Both the position numbers and the translations under genes were made by a program. From the NCBI GenBank assembly GCA_038227745.1, contig JBBRPS010000219.1, positions 1-13,111 on the forward strand: a stretch of DNA of 13,111 bases, given 5' to 3'. Origin of the DNA: DASPXY01 sp038227745 (GTDB taxonomy: Bacteria; Planctomycetota; Planctomycetia; Gemmatales; Gemmataceae). The notes below the pieces were generated by a model that saw only the letters and a list, made by a program, of their open reading frames with translations, made no database searches and was not told where the DNA came from. Positions 11,669 to 13,111 of this stretch are shown piece by piece (positions within the stretch are counted from its first letter, which is position 1; every line of letters begins with the position of its first letter).

Positions 11669-12559
11669 ATGAAGGCCATCCTCCTCGCCGGGGGCAGCGG
11701 CAGCCGCCTCGCCCCGCTGACACAGTCGGTCAGCAAGCAGCTCCTCCCGGTCTACGACAAGCCGGTCATCTATTATCCCCTGTCCGTGCTGATGCTCGCC
11801 GGCCTGCGCGACGTCCTGATCATCAGCACGCCGCGCGACACGCCGCGGATCGAGGAGTTGCTGGGCGACGGCAGCCGCCTCGGCCTGCGCCTGTCCTACG
11901 CGGTCCAGCCGAACCCCGCGGGCATCGCGCAGGCGTTCCTACTCGGGGCCGACTTCATCGACGGCGAGCCGGTCTGCCTGATCCTGGGCGACAACATTTT
12001 CTTCGGCCACGACCTGCAGCCGCTCCTCACGGAGTCGGCGAACCTGACCAGCGGGGCGCACGTGTTCGCGTACCACGTCCACGACCCCGAGCGGTTCGGC
12101 GTCGTCGAGTTCGACAGGAACTTCCGGGCCGTCAGCCTGGAGGAGAAGCCGAAGCAGTCGCGCTCGAACTGGGCGGTGACGGGCCTGTATTTCTACGACG
12201 CGGACGTGGTGGACGTCACCCGGCAGCTGCGCCCTTCGGGCCGTGGCGAGCTAGAGATCACCGACGTGAACCTACACTACCTGCGCGCCGGCCGGTTGAC
12301 GGTGACGCCGCTGGGCCGCGGCGTCGCCTGGCTGGACGCCGGCACGTTCGACTCGCTGCTGTCGTCGTCGCTGTTCGTGCAGACGCTGGAGCAGCGGCAG
12401 GGCCTCAAGATCGCCTGCCTCGAGGAGATCGCCCTGTGCAAGGGGTTCATCGACGTGCCGCAGTTCGAGAAGCTGGCGGAGGCGTTCGGCAAGGCGGACT
12501 ACGGTCTGTACCTGCGCCGCGTCCTGGAGGAGCAGCGGGCACTGCGGTGCAACGCATAG
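11669..12559 (+). CDS. rmlA: Glucose-1-phosphate thymidylyltransferase
   Basis: 296 residues, typical of RmlA (RfbA). It couples dTTP and glucose-1-phosphate to dTDP-glucose plus pyrophosphate, the substrate of RmlB. Visible signatures: nucleotide-binding LLAGGSGSRLAPLTQSVSKQ at 5-24, with R13 and K23; LLPVYDKPVIYYPLSVLMLAG to 45; YAVQPNPAGIAQAFLLGADFI at 78-97; metal-binding LILGDNIFFG at 104-113 (D108); sugar-contact VSLEEKPKQSRSNWAVTGLYFYD (EKPK 159-162); ELEITDVN at 194-201; and WLDAGTFDSL at 221-230, whose Asp-Ala-Gly-Thr helps hold the second metal and substrate. ATG at 11669 has AGGAG (11658-11662) 6 bases upstream. It is downstream partner of rmlB; rmlC and rmlD are not in this window. 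The gene ends 62 bp from a convergent PIN-like gene. Confidence 0.95.
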   Translation: MKAILLAGGSGSRLAPLTQSVSKQLLPVYDKPVIYYPLSVLMLAGLRDVLIISTPRDTPRIEELLGDGSRLGLRLSYAVQPNPAGIAQAFLLGADFIDGEPVCLILGDNIFFGHDLQPLLTESANLTSGAHVFAYHVHDPERFGVVEFDRNFRAVSLEEKPKQSRSNWAVTGLYFYDADVVDVTRQLRPSGRGELEITDVNLHYLRAGRLTVTPLGRGVAWLDAGTFDSLLSSSLFVQTLEQRQGLKIACLEEIALCKGFIDVPQFEKLAEAFGKADYGLYLRRVLEEQRALRCNA

Positions 12560-12562
12560 GCC

Positions 12563-12590
12563 GAAGACCTCGGTCCGGATCGGTGTCTTC
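12563..12590. terminator. Imperfect hairpin between convergent genes, possible terminator
   Basis: GAAGACCT-CGGTCC pairs with GGATCG-GTGTCTTC (12563-12590) with one C/T mismatch and two G-T pairs. It starts 3 bases after the rmlA stop codon and lies between convergent genes. The nearest T-run (12604-12608) is 13 bases beyond the stem, so it is not a classical intrinsic terminator. Confidence 0.4.
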
Positions 12591-12621
12591 GCTGAATGTC
12601 CCCTTTTTACCCCGGCGGCTT

Positions 12622-12954
12622 CTACGATAGGGCCAAGAGCGAGGCTGTTGGGTCAGCCTCAAACGCGAGCAGGTCGGCCTGTCGGGTACGCAGCAAGGCG
12701 ACAACCGCCGCCGTCGAGCAGTTCCTCAGCCGCACCCACACCACCTTGGACGGGTGACCCAACAGCAGGGCGCGATGTTGGAGGTCGCCGTCCTTCGACA
12801 CGATCACCAACTCCTGGGCAGCCGCGTAGGCCCAGACCGCCGGATCGGGCGCAGCGGCCAGTCCTGCATCCCGGACATGCTGTGAGCCGGGGAACTCAGC
12901 CGCGAGCAGGCGGACCAACCGGGGGGACAGGTTCTGGTCAAAAAGCAACTTCAT
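12622..12954 (-). CDS. DUF5615 family PIN-like protein (probable toxin-type ribonuclease)
   Basis: 110 residues, the normal size. The family pattern is clear: MKLLFDQNLSPRLVRLLAAEFPGSQHV at 1-27, RDAGLAAAPDPAVWAYA at 28-44, VIVSKDGDLQHRALLLGHPSKVVWVRL at 50-76, and NCSTAAVVALLR at 78-89. Acidic residues D6, D29, D37, D55 and D57 include the expected PIN/Mut7-C-type metal-binding set. The family is usually regarded as toxin-like and is often encoded beside a small DUF433 antitoxin gene just upstream. Here a reading frame ends 39 bp upstream on the same strand, but its visible end does not resemble DUF433. The gene is convergent with rmlA. ATG at 12954 begins the conserved MKLLFDQNLS; the Shine-Dalgarno is weak (GGTGG). 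Family assignment is strong; toxin activity is inferred. Confidence 0.88.
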   Translation of the reverse strand: MKLLFDQNLSPRLVRLLAAEFPGSQHVRDAGLAAAPDPAVWAYAAAQELVIVSKDGDLQHRALLLGHPSKVVWVRLRNCSTAAVVALLRTRQADLLAFEADPTASLLALS

Positions 12955-12993
12955 GCAGGCGGCACCACCCGCAGGGTAATCGCATCAAAAACC

Positions 12994-13111
12994 CTAAAAA
13001 AGCTCCAATAGCTTCTCCAAGTTCTTGTCGTTCCATCCTGTCTGGAGGCGTTTCTTCTCGATGCTGCCCGTAACGGTTTTGTTCTGAAGCTGCACGGACA
13101 ATGCCCAGCGA
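12994..13111 (-). CDS. 3' end of an unrecognised gene running off the window
   Basis: An open frame enters from the right edge and stops at TAG 12994-12996. Its last 38 codons read RWALSVQLQNKTVTGSIEKK then RLQTGWNDKNLEKLLELF. G/C third positions dominate (about 27 of 38), unlike the two other frames, and the residue mix is that of a soluble protein. It ends 39 bp before the DUF5615 gene on the same strand, so it could be its operon partner, perhaps an antitoxin. No start is visible and no family was recognised. Confidence 0.45.
   Translation of the reverse strand, partial: RWALSVQLQNKTVTGSIEKKRLQTGWNDKNLEKLLELF

Noticed and set aside
10198..11736. 512-residue minus-strand open frame covering rmlB
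   Set aside because: It is the antisense shadow of rmlB, whose motifs and length are canonical; high GC makes such frames common. Part of it is simply the 56-bp palindrome.
12648..13073. 141-residue plus-strand frame opposite the DUF5615 gene
   Set aside because: Pro/Arg/Ser-rich shadow of the well-recognised minus-strand PIN-like gene.
12951..13111. Alternative minus-strand frame ending in an ATGA overlap with the DUF5615 start
   Set aside because: The overlap looks attractive, but this frame uses AGA-type codons and A/T third positions, whereas the frame stopping at 12994 has normal GC-rich codon use.

Overview
This GC-rich window looks chromosomal and comes most likely from a planctomycete of the Gemmata/Zavarzinella type. 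Four things support that: a Uma2-family nuclease gene; a small secreted-type protein carrying the LEALEDRSLPS motif seen at the N-termini of many planctomycete surface proteins; a TatC with an enlarged first periplasmic loop; and several long, perfectly palindromic intergenic repeats. No tRNA, rRNA, CRISPR array, IS element or phage gene was recognised.

Layout. At the left end a Tat-signal sugar-phosphate isomerase/epimerase-like TIM barrel protein (minus strand, 33-941) is divergent from a Uma2-family nuclease (1147-1845). A 60-residue two-helix membrane protein (2107-2289) then runs tail-to-tail into a fused uroporphyrinogen-III C-methyltransferase/uroporphyrinogen-III synthase (2286-3815, minus), and the two stop codons overlap by 4 bp. 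Upstream of the fusion on the same strand is tatC (3864-4937), with a good sigma70-like promoter at 5016-5044.

The most interesting block is the minus-strand operon 7125 to 5088. It holds a PAS/AAA+/Fis-HTH protein of the sigma54-activator family that has lost the GAFTGA loop and the usual Walker B acidic pair, then a receiver-like protein lacking the phosphoacceptor Asp, then an 8-Cys (2x[4Fe-4S]) ferredoxin whose C-terminus is written by a 66-bp palindromic element. This could be an undescribed redox-linked regulatory unit, but that is inference.

Further right are two translationally coupled small membrane proteins (7223-8049, minus), a proline-rich tail-anchored protein (8117-8845, minus), divergent rsmE (9176-9913), and the LEALEDR mini-protein (9918-10214, minus). 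A 394-bp gap follows with a 56-bp perfect palindrome. Then come rmlB and rmlA (10609-12559, plus), the first two non-redundant steps of dTDP-rhamnose precursor synthesis without rmlC or rmlD in view. The window ends with a DUF5615 PIN-like protein (12622-12954, minus) and the 3' end of an unrecognised upstream gene.

Working links: TatC would export Tat substrates such as the RRRFLQ-signal protein at the left end. The CobA-HemD fusion feeds tetrapyrrole synthesis, with siroheme and heme as iron cofactors. rmlBA supplies the activated sugar for cell-surface polysaccharide. Most neighbours look like independent small transcription units rather than one pathway.
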